Of a stretch of 64,000 nucleotides of DNA, positions 55,491-64,000 are shown piece after piece. How positions within the stretch are numbered: position 1 is the stretch's first letter; every line of letters begins with the position of its first letter. This stretch comes from Jiangella anatolica. Lineage in GTDB: Bacteria; Actinomycetota; Actinomycetes; Jiangellales; Jiangellaceae. Where the stretch lies: NCBI RefSeq assembly GCF_003236295.1, contig NZ_POTW01000011.1, forward strand, positions 1 through 64,000, read 5' to 3'. A program made the position numbers and the translations under genes. Under the pieces are notes generated by a model. The model was not told the origin of the DNA and did no database searches. It saw only the letters and a list, made by a program, of their open reading frames with translations.

Positions 55491-55739
55491 TCAGCCGAAG
55501 ATCTCGAACATCGCCCAGCCCAGGCCCAGATCGAGCAGCGAGACGACCGCGATCATGATCGCCACGAAGACGAGCACGACCGCCGTGTACGTCAGCAGCT
55601 GCTTGCGGGTCGGGTAGACGACCTTCCGCAGCTCGGCGACGACCTGGCGGGTCCAGAGCGACAGCCGGGCGAACGGCCCGCGGCGCCGGGGCGAACGCGG
55701 ACGCTCGGGTGTAGCGGTCATGCCGCTGGTCTCCGTCAC
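55491..55739 (-). CDS. secE: Preprotein translocase subunit SecE
   Basis: SecE clamps SecY. 82 residues in the short single-helix form: a basic N-terminus, [20 protein letters not shown] (the conserved amphipathic segment), then one membrane helix ([18 protein letters not shown]). It lies between tRNA-Trp and nusG as in most bacteria. Confidence 0.96.
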   Translation of the reverse strand: MTETSGMTATPERPRSPRRRGPFARLSLWTRQVVAELRKVVYPTRKQLLTYTAVVLVFVAIMIAVVSLLDLGLGWAMFEIFG

Positions 55740-55794
55740 GTGCTACCTCGCTGACTCTGGAACAACGTCAGGCCGCTGGGTTGTGGCGACCTCG

Positions 55795-55867
55795 CAGGGC
55801 AGGAGGGACTTGAACCCCCAACCGCCGGTTTTGGAGACCGGTGCTCTACCAATTGAGCTACTGCCCT
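55795..55867 (-). tRNA. trnW: tRNA-Trp (anticodon CCA)
   Basis: 73 nt that fold into a full cloverleaf on the minus strand: acceptor AGGGCAG/CTGCCCT, D arm GCTC-AATTGGTA-GAGC, anticodon arm CCGGT-CTCCAAA-ACCGG and T arm with TTCAAGT. Anticodon CCA reads UGG. The CCA end is not encoded. It lies just ahead of secE, a common place for tRNA-Trp in actinomycetes. Confidence 0.97.
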
Positions 55868-55946
55868 TCGAATGGACGTGGTGAGTCCCAGCCAAAGATG
55901 TGTGGGCACGCTTCGGCCGGGGGTCCGACGACCACCCAAGAGTGAG

Positions 55947-55977
55947 AGTGTACGGGGTGAGGGGCGTCCGGGTCGAA
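55947..55977 (-). promoter_or_regulatory. Candidate tRNA-Trp/secE/nusG promoter
   Basis: On the minus strand TTCGAC (55972-55977), 19-nt spacer, TACACT (55947-55952). The -10 is good, the -35 is weak. Transcription would start near 55940, about 73 nt before the tRNA. Confidence 0.5.
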
Positions 55978-56117
55978 CTCGCTGCGGAGAACGGTCTTGG
56001 CCACCACGACCGGTCCAACGAGATCAGCACTCGGTCCGTTCCTTGACCCGCCGATCGACGGGACGGAAAGATCACGATTCACGTGAGATGTCACCTGTCA
56101 CCGCTCGGGAGGCAGCC

Positions 56118-57830
56118 GTGAACGCAGCGAAGATCCCCGTCCGTCTGGCCACCGGCGCGCTCGCGATCGCGTTGGCGGGCCTCGTGTTCCCCGGCGCGCC
56201 GTCCGCCACGCCGTCCGCTCCCCCGGGCGCGCTGCCGGGCGCCGAGGTCACCGTCGTCCGCGTCGAGGCGGCCACCGACGACGACCGCCGGCGCCTGCTC
56301 GGCCTCGGCCTGGACGTCGTCGAGGCCGACGACGCGACCGCCGAGCTCTTCCTCTACTCCGGCGCCGAGGCCGACGCCCTGCGCGCCGCCGGCTTCGATC
56401 CCGTCATCGTCGACCACGACCGGTCGCCGGCCGCACGGGCGCTGGCGGCGACCCGGGCCGCCGAGGAGCGCGCCGAGGCGACGGCGGCGACGTCCGAGCT
56501 GCCGACCGGGCGGGTGTCGTACCGGACGCTCGACGAGATCGAGGCCGAGCTGGCCGAGCTGGAGGCCGCGTACCCGGACCTCGTCCGGCTGTTCGAGCTG
56601 CCGCACCCGACGCTGCTCGGCCGCACCGTCCACGGCGTGGAGATCTCCCGTGACGTGCACGCGCCGTCGGGCGAGCCGGTCTTCCTCACCACCGGCGTGC
56701 ACCACGCGCGCGAGTGGCCGACCGCCGAGGTCACGCTGGAGTTCACCTGGGACGTGCTGCAGCACGACGGCGCCGACGAGCGGATCACCCGGCTGCTCGA
56801 CAGCACGACGATGATCGTGGTGCCGGTGGTGAACCCGGACGGCTACGAGCTGTCGCGCAGTCTCGTCAACGAGCAGAAGCGGAAGAACTGCCGGGTGGCG
56901 CACGGCGCGATCCCCACGTACGAGCAGTGCGCCGACCCCGTCAACGCCAACCGCGGCGTCGACCTCAACCGCAACTACGCGCCGTTCTGGGCCGGCCCCG
57001 GCTCCAGCGCGAGCCAGACCGCCAGCAACCACTACGGCGAGGCGCCGTACTCCGAGCCGGAGATCCACAACATCGCCGAGCTCACGGCCGCCCACCAGGT
57101 CACCGTCGCCGTGCACAACCACTCGCCGGACGGACGGCTGCTGCGCGCGCCGAGCTCGCCGCTGGAGCCGGTGCCGGCCGACGTGGAGCTGTACGACGCG
57201 CTCGCGCAGGAGCTGGGCGCCGCGCTGGACTGGCCGGCCGGGCCGTGGCCGGAGATCTACTACGAGGCCAGCGGCGTCGCCGAGCAGAACGCGTACTACA
57301 CCGCGGGCATCTTCGGGTTCACGACCGAGATGACGCCCGGCCACGACGGGCTGGCCCGGTTCCACCCGCCGTACGAGTACGTCGTCGACCAGTACTTCGG
57401 CACCGGCAGTTACCCGGGATCCAGCATGCGCGAGGCGCTGCTGATCGCCTGGGACGCCGCCGCGGACCCGGCGCTGCACTCCGTACTCACCGGGCGGGCG
57501 AAGCCGGGTGTCGAGCTGACCCTCTCGAAGGACGTCGTCGTCGACTCCTCGCCGCTGACACTGCCCGGTGGCGGCACCGGCGTCGTGTCCACGCCGGTCA
57601 CGCTCTCGTCGACGCTGACGGTGCCGGCCGGCGGGCGGTTCGAGTGGCACGTCCAGCCGTCGCCGCGGCCCAGCCAGTACGCGTCCGCGCACCTGCCGGA
57701 GAGCTGGACGGTGTCGTGCCGCAACCGTTCCGGCCGCGTCGTGCACAGCCAGCAGGTGACGGTCGAGCGCGGGCAGAGCGCCGTTCTGGACCTGCGCCGC
57801 TGCCCGGCCGTCCCGCCGCGGGATCGTTGA
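56118..57830 (+). CDS. Secreted M14-family zinc carboxypeptidase
   Basis: Enzyme of 570 residues that removes C-terminal amino acids outside the cell. GTG start with GGGAGG 5 nt upstream. Signal peptide in residues 1-30, then a propeptide-like region (about 40-125). The M14 domain (about 130-450) has His196 and Glu199 (HHAREW), third ligand His333 (VAVHNHS), the substrate-carboxylate pair Asn284-Arg285 (VDLNRNY) and catalytic Glu404 (FTTEMTP), all intact. A beta-rich C-terminal domain (about 470-570) has two Cys. The length and added domain are usual for actinomycete secreted forms. Confidence 0.93.
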   Translation: MNAAKIPVRLATGALAIALAGLVFPGAPSATPSAPPGALPGAEVTVVRVEAATDDDRRRLLGLGLDVVEADDATAELFLYSGAEADALRAAGFDPVIVDHDRSPAARALAATRAAEERAEATAATSELPTGRVSYRTLDEIEAELAELEAAYPDLVRLFELPHPTLLGRTVHGVEISRDVHAPSGEPVFLTTGVHHAREWPTAEVTLEFTWDVLQHDGADERITRLLDSTTMIVVPVVNPDGYELSRSLVNEQKRKNCRVAHGAIPTYEQCADPVNANRGVDLNRNYAPFWAGPGSSASQTASNHYGEAPYSEPEIHNIAELTAAHQVTVAVHNHSPDGRLLRAPSSPLEPVPADVELYDALAQELGAALDWPAGPWPEIYYEASGVAEQNAYYTAGIFGFTTEMTPGHDGLARFHPPYEYVVDQYFGTGSYPGSSMREALLIAWDAAADPALHSVLTGRAKPGVELTLSKDVVVDSSPLTLPGGGTGVVSTPVTLSSTLTVPAGGRFEWHVQPSPRPSQYASAHLPESWTVSCRNRSGRVVHSQQVTVERGQSAVLDLRRCPAVPPRDR

Positions 57831-57897
57831 TCGCTGGCGCGTCCGGTCGCGGGTCTCTACTGTCGATGTACAGCCCGCGACCGGACGGAGATCGCCC

Positions 57898-58338
57898 ATG
57901 AGCGGCACCGCGGCCGAACTGCGCCCGCCCCGCGACGTCGTGCGCGCCGTGCGCCTCATGTGGGCCGGCGCGGCGCTGACGGCGCTGCTCGGCCTGCTGC
58001 GGCTGCTCGACCCGGACGCCTTCGAGGACGCCCTCGACACCTCCAGCGGCACCAGCGCGCGCGGCTCGTACGTCGCCTACCTGTTCGTCGTCGCGGTGAT
58101 CTGGCTGGTGGTGGCGCGATACTGCGCCCGCGGCAGCCGGCGGGCCCGGCGCGCCGCGGTGTTCTTCGCGGTGCTGTACCTGGCCGCCGTCGTCACGACG
58201 TTGGCGGGGCGGCCCCGGTTCGACCTCTACAACGTGGTGAGCGTGCTCATCGCGGTGGTGGCGGCCGCGGTGATCTGGCTGTTGTACCGGCCCGGTTCAC
58301 GGCCCTGGTTCCTGCGCTCCGGGCCTCCGGCCAGCTAG
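57898..58338 (+). CDS. Small membrane protein, first of a pair
   Basis: Protein of 146 residues with four predicted helices (about 18-38, 58-76, 86-104, 110-128). It opens MSGTAAELRPPRDVVRAVRLMWAG region and ends in WLLYRPGSRPWFL. The same WLLYRP-type ending and helix order recur in the next gene, so the two are probably related. Function unknown. Confidence 0.75.
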   Translation: MSGTAAELRPPRDVVRAVRLMWAGAALTALLGLLRLLDPDAFEDALDTSSGTSARGSYVAYLFVVAVIWLVVARYCARGSRRARRAAVFFAVLYLAAVVTTLAGRPRFDLYNVVSVLIAVVAAAVIWLLYRPGSRPWFLRSGPPAS

Positions 58339-58382
58339 TGTGCGGGCCTGAACGCACCCGACGAGACGATGGAGAATCGACC

Positions 58383-59015
58383 ATGAGCGGCACCAACCCT
58401 CCGCCGGGATCCGGTCCGGGCGAGGAACAGAACCCGTACGCGCAGTCCGGCCAGGGGCAGCCGCCGCAGCAGCCGTGGGAGTCGGCGCCGCCGCCCAGCG
58501 CGCCGCCGGCCTGGAGCGGCCCGGTCGACGGAGGCGCCGCCGCCTGGGGCGACCCGACGCCGCCGTCGGAGCCCCCGCAGCCGATCCGGCGCGCCGCGAT
58601 CCTCATGTACGTCGGCGCGGCCATCTCGGCGATCACCGCGCTGATCCCGCTGCTGTTCCGCGACTCGATCCGTGACGCGATCGAGGACTCCGACACCAGC
58701 CTCAGCGCCGACGAGCTCGACACCGCCGTGAACGTCGCGGTGGGTTTCGCGGTCGTCATCGGCCTCATCGGCGTCGCGCTGTGGCTGTGGATGGCGGCGA
58801 TGAACAAGGCCGGCAAGTCCTGGGCCCGGGTCGTCGCGACCGTGCTCGGTGGTCTGAACATCCTGTTCACGGTGATCTCGCTGGGCACCGGCGGCGGCGG
58901 CGCCGGGCTGATCCTCAACCTGGCGTCGATCGCGCTGGCCGGGTACATCCTCTACCTGCTGTACCGGCCCGAGTCCAGCGCCTACTACGCCGCCATGAGC
59001 GGCAAGGGACGCTGA
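58383..59015 (+). CDS. Membrane protein with Pro/Gly-rich N-terminus, second of a pair
   Basis: Protein of 210 residues. A Pro/Gly/Gln-rich cytoplasmic head of about 70 residues (PPPGSGPGEEQNPYAQSGQG) is followed by four helices (about 75-95, 117-139, 148-168, 172-192) and the ending LYLLYRPESSAYY. The membrane part resembles the gene before it; the head does not. Proteins of this design are abundant in actinomycetes and mostly unstudied. Confidence 0.8.
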   Translation: MSGTNPPPGSGPGEEQNPYAQSGQGQPPQQPWESAPPPSAPPAWSGPVDGGAAAWGDPTPPSEPPQPIRRAAILMYVGAAISAITALIPLLFRDSIRDAIEDSDTSLSADELDTAVNVAVGFAVVIGLIGVALWLWMAAMNKAGKSWARVVATVLGGLNILFTVISLGTGGGGAGLILNLASIALAGYILYLLYRPESSAYYAAMSGKGR

Positions 59016-59075
59016 CCGCCTCAATACGCAGAACCCCTTGGCGTGGCGCGGCGAGGTGATGCCAGGATGGTCGGC

Positions 59076-60293
59076 ATGACCTCGCCTGCGCCCGCCGGCG
59101 CCCACCCCCGCGTCTCTGCCCGTATCGCCGCCATCGCCGAGTCGGCCACGCTCGCGGTGGATGCGAAGGCGAAGGCGCTCAAGGCGGCGGGCCGGCCGGT
59201 GATCGGCTTCGGCGCCGGCGAGCCCGACTTCCCGACGCCGGACTACATCGTCGAGGCCGCGGTCGAGGCCTGCCGCGACCCGCGCAACCACCGCTACACC
59301 CCGGCCGGCGGCCTGCCGGAGCTGAAGGAGGCCGTCGCGGCCAAGACGCTGCGCGACTCCGGCTATCAGGTCGAGCCCAGCCAGGTGCTCATCACCAACG
59401 GCGGCAAGCAGGCCGTCTACGAGACGTTCGCCGCACTGCTCGACCCGGGCGACGAGGTGATCCTCCCGGCGCCGTACTGGACCACCTACCCGGAGTCGAT
59501 CGCACTGGCCGGCGGTGTCCCCGTCGAGGTGCTGGCCGACGAGACCACCGGCTACCGCGTCAGCGTCGAGCAGCTCGAGGCCGCGCGCACGTCGCGGACG
59601 AAGGTGCTGCTGTTCGTGTCGCCGTCGAACCCGACCGGCGCGGTGTACTCGCCCGAGGCGGTCCGCGAGATCGGCCGCTGGGCCCACGAGCACGGCCTGT
59701 GGGTCGTCACCGACGAGATCTACGAGCACCTCGTCTACGGCGACGCCCGGTTCTCCTCCATCGTCACCGAGGTGCCGGAGCTGGCCGACACCTGCGTCGT
59801 CGTCAACGGTGTGGCCAAGACCTACGCGATGACCGGCTGGCGGGTCGGCTGGATGATCGGCCCGAAGGACGTCATCAAGGCCGCCGGCAACCTGCAGTCG
59901 CACGCCACGTCCAACGTCGCCAACGTCTCGCAGCGGGCCGCGCTGGCCGCCGTCGCCGGTGACCTGTCCGCCGTCGCCGACATGCGGGCCGCCTTCGACC
60001 GGCGCCGGCAGACCATCGTGTCGATGCTCAACGCGATCGACGGCGTGTACTGCCCGGAGCCGGAGGGCGCGTTCTACGCGTATCCGTCGGTGAAGGACGT
60101 GCTGGGCCGCACCATCGCCGGGCGCACGCCGAAGACCAGCGCGGAGCTCGCCGAGCTGATCCTCGAGGAGGCCGAGGTCGCGGTGGTGCCGGGCGAGGCG
60201 TTCGGCCCCAGCGGCTACCTGCGGCTGTCGTACGCCCTGGGCGACGACGACCTCGCCGAGGGCGTCGGGCGCATCCAGCGGCTGCTCGGCTGA
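59076..60293 (+). CDS. Class I pyridoxal-phosphate aminotransferase (aspartate type)
   Basis: Enzyme of 405 residues, aspartate aminotransferase fold type I. Motifs: [48 protein letters not shown], the PLP-binding Lys248 in [17 protein letters not shown], and YLRLSYA with the carboxylate-binding Arg. The ATG at 59076 has AGGA 8 nt upstream; a second ATG three codons earlier is possible. Probable role: aspartate-oxaloacetate transamination or a related exchange; substrate not certain from sequence. Confidence 0.92.
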   Translation: MTSPAPAGAHPRVSARIAAIAESATLAVDAKAKALKAAGRPVIGFGAGEPDFPTPDYIVEAAVEACRDPRNHRYTPAGGLPELKEAVAAKTLRDSGYQVEPSQVLITNGGKQAVYETFAALLDPGDEVILPAPYWTTYPESIALAGGVPVEVLADETTGYRVSVEQLEAARTSRTKVLLFVSPSNPTGAVYSPEAVREIGRWAHEHGLWVVTDEIYEHLVYGDARFSSIVTEVPELADTCVVVNGVAKTYAMTGWRVGWMIGPKDVIKAAGNLQSHATSNVANVSQRAALAAVAGDLSAVADMRAAFDRRRQTIVSMLNAIDGVYCPEPEGAFYAYPSVKDVLGRTIAGRTPKTSAELAELILEEAEVAVVPGEAFGPSGYLRLSYALGDDDLAEGVGRIQRLLG

Positions 60294-60303
60294 GCCTGTC
60301 GCG

Positions 60304-61329
60304 GTGACCGGACCGGCCCTTCGCGACCTGCGGGCGCTGCCCAAGGCGCACCTGCACCTGCACTTCACCGGCTCGATGCGGCACTCGACGCTGCTGGAGC
60401 TGGCCGACGAGCACGGCGTGCGGCTGCCGGACTCGCTGCGCGAGGACTGGCCGCCGCTGCTGTCGGCGGCCGACGAGAAGGGCTGGTTCCGGTTCCAGCG
60501 GCTCTACGACCTGGCCCGTTCGGTGCTGCGGACCGAGTCCGACGTGCGCCGGCTGGTCACCGAGGCCGCCGAGGACGAGGCCGCCGAGGGGTCGGGCTGG
60601 CTGGAGATCCAGGTCGACCCGTCCGGCTACGGCGGCCGGTTCGGCGGCATCACCGCCTTCACCGACCTGGTGCTCGACGCCGCCCGGTCGGCGTCATCGT
60701 CGACCGGGGTCGGGATCGCCGTGGTGATCGCGGCGAACCGGACCCGGCATCCGCTGGACGCCCGGACGCTGGCCCGGCTGGCGGTGCAGTACGCCGGCCG
60801 CGGCGTCGTCGGTTTCGGCCTCTCCAACGACGAGCGCCGCGGTGTCGTGGCCGAGTTCGCGCCCGCCTTCGCCATCGCCGGACGGGCCGACCTGCTCTCG
60901 GTCCCGCACGGCGGCGAGCTGCGCGGCCCGGACAGCGCACGGGCCTGCCTCAACGACCTCGGCGCCGACCGGCTCGGCCACGGGATCCGCTCGGCGGAGG
61001 ACTCGGCGCTGGTCTCGCGCATCGTCGACGCCCAGATCACCCTCGAGGTCTGCCCCGCGTCGAACGTCAGCCTCGGCGTCTACCCGACGGCCGCGGACGT
61101 GCCGCTGCGCGCCCTGGCCGACGCGGGGGCGCGGATCGCGCTCGGCGCGGACGACCCGCTGCTGTTCGGGTCGCGGCTGCTCGACCAGTACGAGACGGCC
61201 CGGCACGTGCACGGATTCAGCGACGCCGAGCTGGCGCAGCTGGCCCGCGGCTCCGTCGACGGCTCCGCCGCCCCCTCCGACGTCCGCAAGGAGCTCCTCG
61301 AAGGCATCGACGCCTGGCTCTCCTCCTGA
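60304..61329 (+). CDS. add: Adenosine deaminase
   Basis: Enzyme of 341 residues that deaminates adenosine to inosine. Metal ligands His18 and His20 (LHLHFTGS), the HGGE motif with catalytic Glu, the GHGIR His and the ADDPLLFG Asp are present. The N-terminal HLHLHFTGSMR is the variant found in one actinomycete subgroup; the canonical E before HxH is His here. GTG start 10 nt after the aminotransferase stop, so the two are probably in one transcript. Related deaminases (for example of aminodeoxyfutalosine) cannot be fully excluded. Confidence 0.88.
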   Translation: MTGPALRDLRALPKAHLHLHFTGSMRHSTLLELADEHGVRLPDSLREDWPPLLSAADEKGWFRFQRLYDLARSVLRTESDVRRLVTEAAEDEAAEGSGWLEIQVDPSGYGGRFGGITAFTDLVLDAARSASSSTGVGIAVVIAANRTRHPLDARTLARLAVQYAGRGVVGFGLSNDERRGVVAEFAPAFAIAGRADLLSVPHGGELRGPDSARACLNDLGADRLGHGIRSAEDSALVSRIVDAQITLEVCPASNVSLGVYPTAADVPLRALADAGARIALGADDPLLFGSRLLDQYETARHVHGFSDAELAQLARGSVDGSAAPSDVRKELLEGIDAWLSS

Positions 61330-61612
61330 CGCGCTGCTCGCCGGCTCGAGTTGATCACGTTGAGCATGCATGATCACGCTCCACCAGGCAGGCATGCCTA
61401 GCGACGTGTGAACACGCCTATGTGTATGGCACGCCGCCCTCGAAGCCAGATGAGTGAGTCCGACTGATCGTGCGTGCTGTCACCGGTGGGGGCGCGGCCG
61501 AGCCGATGCACGCGGATCCGGCGAATGCCACCCGATCAGGACCCCGCATCCGCGCGTTTGACGGGCATCCGCCGGCGCTCGTCCTCGCCCAGGCCGGCCG
61601 GGGACGAGTGCG
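61330..61612. other. Gene-free stretch between convergent genes
   Basis: 283 nt with no gene. It has a direct repeat TGATCACG (61352-61359 and 61371-61378) 19 nt apart, and the palindrome AGGCATGCCT at 61390-61399. A GC-rich imperfect hairpin (about 61578-61609) precedes the stop of the deacetylase gene and may terminate it. Confidence 0.5.
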
Positions 61613-62416
61613 TCAGGCGGGCGCCCCGACGGTGGCGGGCGCGGCGGCCAGCTCGTCGAGGATGCCGGGGGCGCCGGTGCGCAGGTACCACTCGTAGCCG
61701 TACGCCTCGTCGAAGCCGGCGTGGCCGAGCGAGTCGGCGCTGACCTGGCTGGCGTGGACGGCGATGGCGGCCCGCTTGACCGCAAGCTCCGTCGTCGTCG
61801 CGGCGAGGCGGAGGGCGACGTCGCCGGAGGGGACGCCGAAGGGGAGACCGGTCGCCTCGGCGGCGGCGTGGATGAGGTGCGAGCGCGTCGCCCGGTCGTG
61901 CAGGTGGTCGCGGTCGACGGTGGACTCGTAGGCGGCGATGCCGGTGCGACGGGCGGCCGCGGCGCCGATGCGGTGCGCCGCCAGGTGGTCGGGGTGCCCG
62001 TAGATGCCGCGCCCGTCGTCGTGGACGATGGCCTCGGCGGACTCCTCCTCGATGAGAGCGGCGACGCGGCGGGCGACGCGCTCGGGGTCGGCCGCTGCGA
62101 GGGCGTCGGGATGGACGTTGTCGGCGGCGCCGGGCAGTCCGGAGTCGCGCGCGCCCAGCAGCACCAGCCGCTCGACGCCGAGGAGGGCGGCCGCGCGCTC
62201 CAGCTCGGCGACCCGGCGGTGCGCCATCGTCTCGCCGGACGACAGCGGCACGTGCGCCTCGCCCAGCTCACCGAGGGTGGCCGTGACCAGCACGACCCGC
62301 GCGCCGGCGTCGGCCAGCCGGCGCATCGTCACACCGGTGAAGATCGCCTCGTCGTCGGGGTGGGCGTGGAGGACGAGGACGGTGCGTCCGCGAAGGGACG
62401 TGAGGTTCGAGAACAT
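61613..62416 (-). CDS. PIG-L family deacetylase (MshB/Mca-like)
   Basis: Enzyme of 267 residues of the LmbE/PIG-L zinc deacetylase family. The metal motif AHPDDE (about 19-24) and the distal DDGRGIYGHPDHLAAH His are present. Members remove acetyl groups from GlcNAc-type sugars, including mycothiol enzymes MshB and Mca, but this sequence cannot be assigned to either with confidence. The ATG at 62416 is preferred by homology; a TTG nine codons earlier is possible and neither has a clear ribosome site. Confidence 0.82.
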   Translation of the reverse strand: MFSNLTSLRGRTVLVLHAHPDDEAIFTGVTMRRLADAGARVVLVTATLGELGEAHVPLSSGETMAHRRVAELERAAALLGVERLVLLGARDSGLPGAADNVHPDALAAADPERVARRVAALIEEESAEAIVHDDGRGIYGHPDHLAAHRIGAAAARRTGIAAYESTVDRDHLHDRATRSHLIHAAAEATGLPFGVPSGDVALRLAATTTELAVKRAAIAVHASQVSADSLGHAGFDEAYGYEWYLRTGAPGILDELAAAPATVGAPA

Positions 62417-62593
62417 TCCTGCCTGCTGTGGTGACGGAGCCAACGGCCCCGGAGGGTGAACGGGTCGCGGATGAGGTTCAGCGACAGCGACAACAGCAGG
62501 GCATGCCGAGGACCGCCGCGAGGGCGGTACGGGTCGGCAGGACGTTCACGAGCGCAGAGTCTGCCACATCGGCGCAGGCTCGCGCACCCCTTT

Positions 62594-63025
62594 TCAGGCC
62601 TCGACGAGCTCGTCGGCGCGGCGGTCGTAGGCGTCGCGGGCGGCGGCGATCTCCTGGCGGTGCTCCTCGGTCCAGTTGACCAGCGCCTCGATGGTGTCGT
62701 GCAGGGTGGCGCCGAGCGGCGTCAGCTCGTAGTCGACCCGCGGCGGCACGACGGGGTGCACGGTGCGGCGGACCAGGCCGTCGCGCTCGAGCTGGCGCAA
62801 GGTGACTGTCAGCATCCGCTGGCTGATGCCGTCGATCTCGCGCCGCAGCTCGGTGAAGCGCAGCGTTCGCAGGTCGAGCAGCGCGATGACCAGCAGCGAC
62901 CACTTGTCCGCGATGCGGTCGAGGATCTGCCGGACCTCGCAGTCCTCGCGCGGGTCCCAGATCTGGCAGTACGCGGGGTCGGTTACCGGCGTGTACCCGG
63001 GTGACTTCGAAGTGCCTTCTTCCAT
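62594..63025 (-). CDS. HxlR-family transcriptional regulator
   Basis: Winged-helix regulator of 143 residues. HxlR core at about 28-115: CEVRQILDRIADKWSLLVIALL, RFTELRREIDGISQRMLTVTLRQLERDGLV and YELTPLG. Cys20 and Cys29 precede the helix; in some HxlR proteins a Cys here senses oxidants or electrophiles. Divergent from an MFS gene with 79 nt between, the usual arrangement of a regulator and its efflux target. Confidence 0.93.
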   Translation of the reverse strand: MEEGTSKSPGYTPVTDPAYCQIWDPREDCEVRQILDRIADKWSLLVIALLDLRTLRFTELRREIDGISQRMLTVTLRQLERDGLVRRTVHPVVPPRVDYELTPLGATLHDTIEALVNWTEEHRQEIAAARDAYDRRADELVEA

Positions 63026-63054
63026 GCTCAGCCATGGTGCCGGAAGATGCGATC

Positions 63055-63071
63055 AGTGACAAGAAGTAACT
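63055..63071. promoter_or_regulatory. Candidate HxlR operator
   Basis: Imperfect inverted repeat AGTGAC-AAGAA-GTAACT in the 79-nt gap between the divergent HxlR and MFS genes; one mismatch between the arms. Its place fits an operator, but no HxlR consensus was tested. The MFS ribosome site AAGGAG lies 24 nt beyond it. Confidence 0.4.
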
Positions 63072-63104
63072 GACCCTCGATCCGATAACCAATGAAGGAG
63101 TCCC

Positions 63105-64000
63105 GTGGCAACGTCGGACCGGCTAACCGCTCGCGGCTGGGCCATCCTGATCGTGCTGAGCAGCGCGATCTTCCTGGAGGGCATCGACATCGCGATGATG
63201 GGCGTGGCGCTGCCCTCGATCCGCGCCGACCTCGGCCTGTCCACGTCGTCCCTGCAGTGGGTGGTCAGCGCCTACGTGCTCGGCTACGGCGGGTTCGTGC
63301 TGCTCGGCGGCCGCGCGTCGGACCTGCTCGGCCGGCGCCGGATGTTCCTGCTCTGGCTCACCGTCTTCCTGCTCTTCTCCGGCCTCGGCGGCCTGGCGAC
63401 CGACGGCTGGATGCTCGTCGTCGCGCGGTTCGTCACCGGCGTCGCGGCCGCGTTCATGACGCCGGCCGGCCTGTCCATCATCACGACGACGTTCGCCGAG
63501 GGACCGCAGCGCAACCGGGCGCTGCTGGTCTACGCCGGCATCGCGGCCGGCGGCTTCTCGCTCGGCATGGTCACCGGCGGGCTGCTGACGTCGATCGACT
63601 GGCGCTGGGTGTTCTTCGCGCCGGTGATCATGGCGGCGCTCATCCTGGCCGCCGCGGTGCGGCTGGTCCCGCGTGACACGCCGGCCACGTCGGCGGCAGG
63701 CGGCTACGACCTCCAGGGCACGCTCAGCCTGACCGGGGCGATGCTGCTGCTCGTCTACTCGGTCGTGATGCTGCCGGACGTGTCCGCCGGCCAGACGGCG
63801 GCGACGGCAGCCGCGGGCGTCGCGCTGCTGGTGCTGTTCGTGACGATCGAGCGCCGGTCCCGCACGCCGCTGCTGCGCCTGGGCCTGCTCCGGTCCGCGC
63901 CGCTGCTGCGGGCCAACCTGGGCGCGCTGCTGCTGCTCGCCGGCTTCTTCGGCTTCCAGTTCATCGCCGTCCTCTATCTGCAGGAGTTCCGCGGCTGGTC
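63105..64000 (+). CDS. MFS efflux transporter, DHA2 type (partial)
   Basis: The first 298 codons of a major-facilitator gene that leaves the window at its right edge. GTG start with AAGGAG 4 nt upstream. Helix 1 (about 10-30) ends in GIDIAMMGVALPSI; motif A is LLGGRASDLLGRRRMFL; motif C-like GIAAGGFSLGMVTGGLL. Eight or so helices are visible, and a long loop (PRDTPATSAAGGYDLQG) as in 14-helix DHA2 exporters. Regulation by the divergent HxlR gene is likely. Substrate unknown. Confidence 0.93.
   Translation, partial: MATSDRLTARGWAILIVLSSAIFLEGIDIAMMGVALPSIRADLGLSTSSLQWVVSAYVLGYGGFVLLGGRASDLLGRRRMFLLWLTVFLLFSGLGGLATDGWMLVVARFVTGVAAAFMTPAGLSIITTTFAEGPQRNRALLVYAGIAAGGFSLGMVTGGLLTSIDWRWVFFAPVIMAALILAAAVRLVPRDTPATSAAGGYDLQGTLSLTGAMLLLVYSVVMLPDVSAGQTAATAAAGVALLVLFVTIERRSRTPLLRLGLLRSAPLLRANLGALLLLAGFFGFQFIAVLYLQEFRGW

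Overview
The window comes from a very GC-rich actinomycete. The signs are GTG/TTG starts, an RpoB that opens with a TTG-coded LAVT N-terminus as in Streptomyces, zinc-type S14 and L36, a short-LID adenylate kinase, collagen-like secreted proteins, a PIG-L deacetylase of the MshB/Mca kind and the order rpoA-rplQ-truA. The genus cannot be fixed from the sequence alone. No insertion sequence, phage gene, CRISPR array or rRNA was seen.

Left part (1-17300): a minus-strand operon with short start/stop overlaps throughout runs from a response regulator fused to a class III nucleotide cyclase (start 13617), through one ABC ATPase and four tandem paralogous FtsX-type permeases, to a sensor kinase and a further membrane or kinase gene cut by the window edge. 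Facing it on the plus strand are a secreted collagen-like/Hcp-like protein, a cyclic-nucleotide-binding-domain protein and an MBL-fold hydrolase. Together these could form a cyclic-nucleotide signalling module.

Centre (17300-55900): the main ribosomal and transcription gene region, all on the minus strand and read from right to left: tRNA-Trp, secE, nusG, rplK, rplA; a membrane alpha/beta-hydrolase; rplJ, rplL; rpoB, rpoC; rpsL, rpsG, fusA, tuf; the S10-spc block from rpsJ to rplO, then secY, adk, map, a DUF1707 gene, infA, rpmJ; and the alpha block rpsM, rpsK, rpsD, rpoA, rplQ, truA. Promoter-like sites were found ahead of tRNA-Trp, rplJ, rpoB (weak), rpsL, rpsJ and infA, and hairpin terminators behind rplL, rplA, rpoC, tuf and others. 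The S10 and str leaders are both about 245 nt long and share an identical 24-nt element. RpoB carries Asn at the position of Ser531 (E. coli numbering), a known rifampicin site.

An accessory island sits between rpoC and rpsL (40482-42251): a zincin-like protein divergent from an arginine-type ADP-ribosyltransferase gene, whose end overlaps a 49-codon ORF. It looks like a toxin with a possible antitoxin or immunity partner and is the best candidate here for an undescribed system.

Right part (56100-64000): a secreted M14 carboxypeptidase, two related small membrane proteins, a class I aminotransferase, an adenosine deaminase, a PIG-L deacetylase, and an HxlR regulator divergent from an MFS drug-efflux-type transporter cut by the window edge.
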